NCBI RefSeq assembly: GCF_001676725.1
Contig: NZ_CP016172.1
Span: forward strand, 4,774,001-4,838,000
DNA from: Bordetella flabilis
Lineage (GTDB): Bacteria; Pseudomonadota; Gammaproteobacteria; Burkholderiales; Burkholderiaceae_B
Direction: 5' to 3'
Length of the DNA: 64,000 nt
In this document: positions 63,804 to 64,000 of the stretch, in pieces
Position numbering within the stretch: the stretch's first letter is position 1
Layout of the letters: every line of letters starts with the position of its first letter
The notes under the pieces: model-generated
Database searches by the model: none
What the model was told of the DNA's origin: nothing
What the model saw: only the letters and a program-made list of their open reading frames with translations
Made by a program: the position numbers and the translations under genes

Positions 63804-64000
63804 GTGAAATACCGAGATCTTAGAGACTTCATCGCGCAGCTCGAATCGCGTGGCGAACTGAAACGCATCGGCGCGCCCGTATCCACGCGCCTGGAAATGA
63901 CCGAAATCGCCGACCGCGTGCTGCGGGCGGGCGGCCCCGCGCTGCTGTTCGAGAACGCGCGCCACGAGGACCGCGCGGCCGGCATGCCCGTGCTGGCGAA
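63804..64000 (+). CDS. ubiD: 4-hydroxy-3-polyprenylbenzoate decarboxylase UbiD, N-terminal part (runs off the right edge)
   Basis: From GTG at 63804 the frame stays open to the end: [19 protein letters not shown], then [20 protein letters not shown], the N-terminus of UbiD, the prenyl-FMN decarboxylase of ubiquinone synthesis. The ATG at 63792 is in frame but meets TGA after four codons, so GTG is the real start; its ribosome site is weak (GGAA). About 66 of some 500 residues are present. Confidence 0.9.
   Translation, partial: MKYRDLRDFIAQLESRGELKRIGAPVSTRLEMTEIADRVLRAGGPALLFENARHEDRAAGMPVLA

Overview
The window looks like a chromosomal segment of a high-GC betaproteobacterium of the Bordetella/Achromobacter group (Alcaligenaceae). 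The evidence is the uniformly GC-rich coding, the aerobic box benzoate pathway with a BoxR-type regulator, the betaproteobacterial-style tkt-gapA-pgk and fba-purC-purE-purK gene orders, and protein sequences close to that family. The genus call is inference from protein resemblance; no rRNA or tRNA gene was seen.

Layout. (1) 1-8894: benzoate catabolism. boxR and the start of boxC lie on the minus strand. Divergent from them are bclA, an alpha/beta hydrolase and a five-gene LivJHMGF-type ABC importer. Together they would import benzoate, activate it to benzoyl-CoA and process it by the epoxide pathway. TGCA-N6-TGCA operators sit on the boxC promoter. (2) 9030-13859: one very large gene for a predicted type III effector with an N-terminal region resembling dermonecrotic-toxin-type domains, about 11 LPx leucine-rich repeats and a C-terminal NEL E3 ubiquitin ligase domain. 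(3) 13860-15122: a gene-free repeat island with two inverted copies of an element about 190 bp long and three tandem arrays. (4) 15123-20970: tsaC, purK, purE, an unusual DsbB with a small DUF5993-like membrane protein, purC and fba, all on the minus strand. (5) 21175-25216: three uncharacterised genes and a yfiRNB (tpbBC-like) c-di-GMP signalling operon. (6) 25329-39247: a complete phosphonate locus. It has phnGHIJKLM on minus, phnF-phnM2-2H phosphoesterase-phnN on plus, a serine hydrolase, and a phnCDE transporter operon ending in a PhnZ-like HD oxygenase. PhnF-type operators and Pho-box-like sites fit its promoters. (7) 39718-51325: mixed single genes: acyltransferase, sodium:solute symporter with DUF3311 partner, IF-1, lipoproteins, MogA, GNAT, a heat-shock cluster (cbpA, two Hsp20), a diguanylate cyclase and a GST. 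(8) 51360-55803: pgk, gapA, tkt. (9) 56184-64000: rsmE, an orphan barstar, the malic enzyme/phosphotransacetylase fusion maeB with a clear terminator, a degenerate FAD-oxidase-like gene, an aminotransferase, a lytic transglycosylase and the start of ubiD.

The most unusual items are the NEL effector, the paired repeat elements whose terminal inverted repeats co-vary between copies, the five-helix DsbB with a relocated second cysteine pair, and the phosphonate locus with two PhnM paralogues and a 2H phosphoesterase where PhnP would be expected. No CRISPR array, prophage or insertion sequence was seen.
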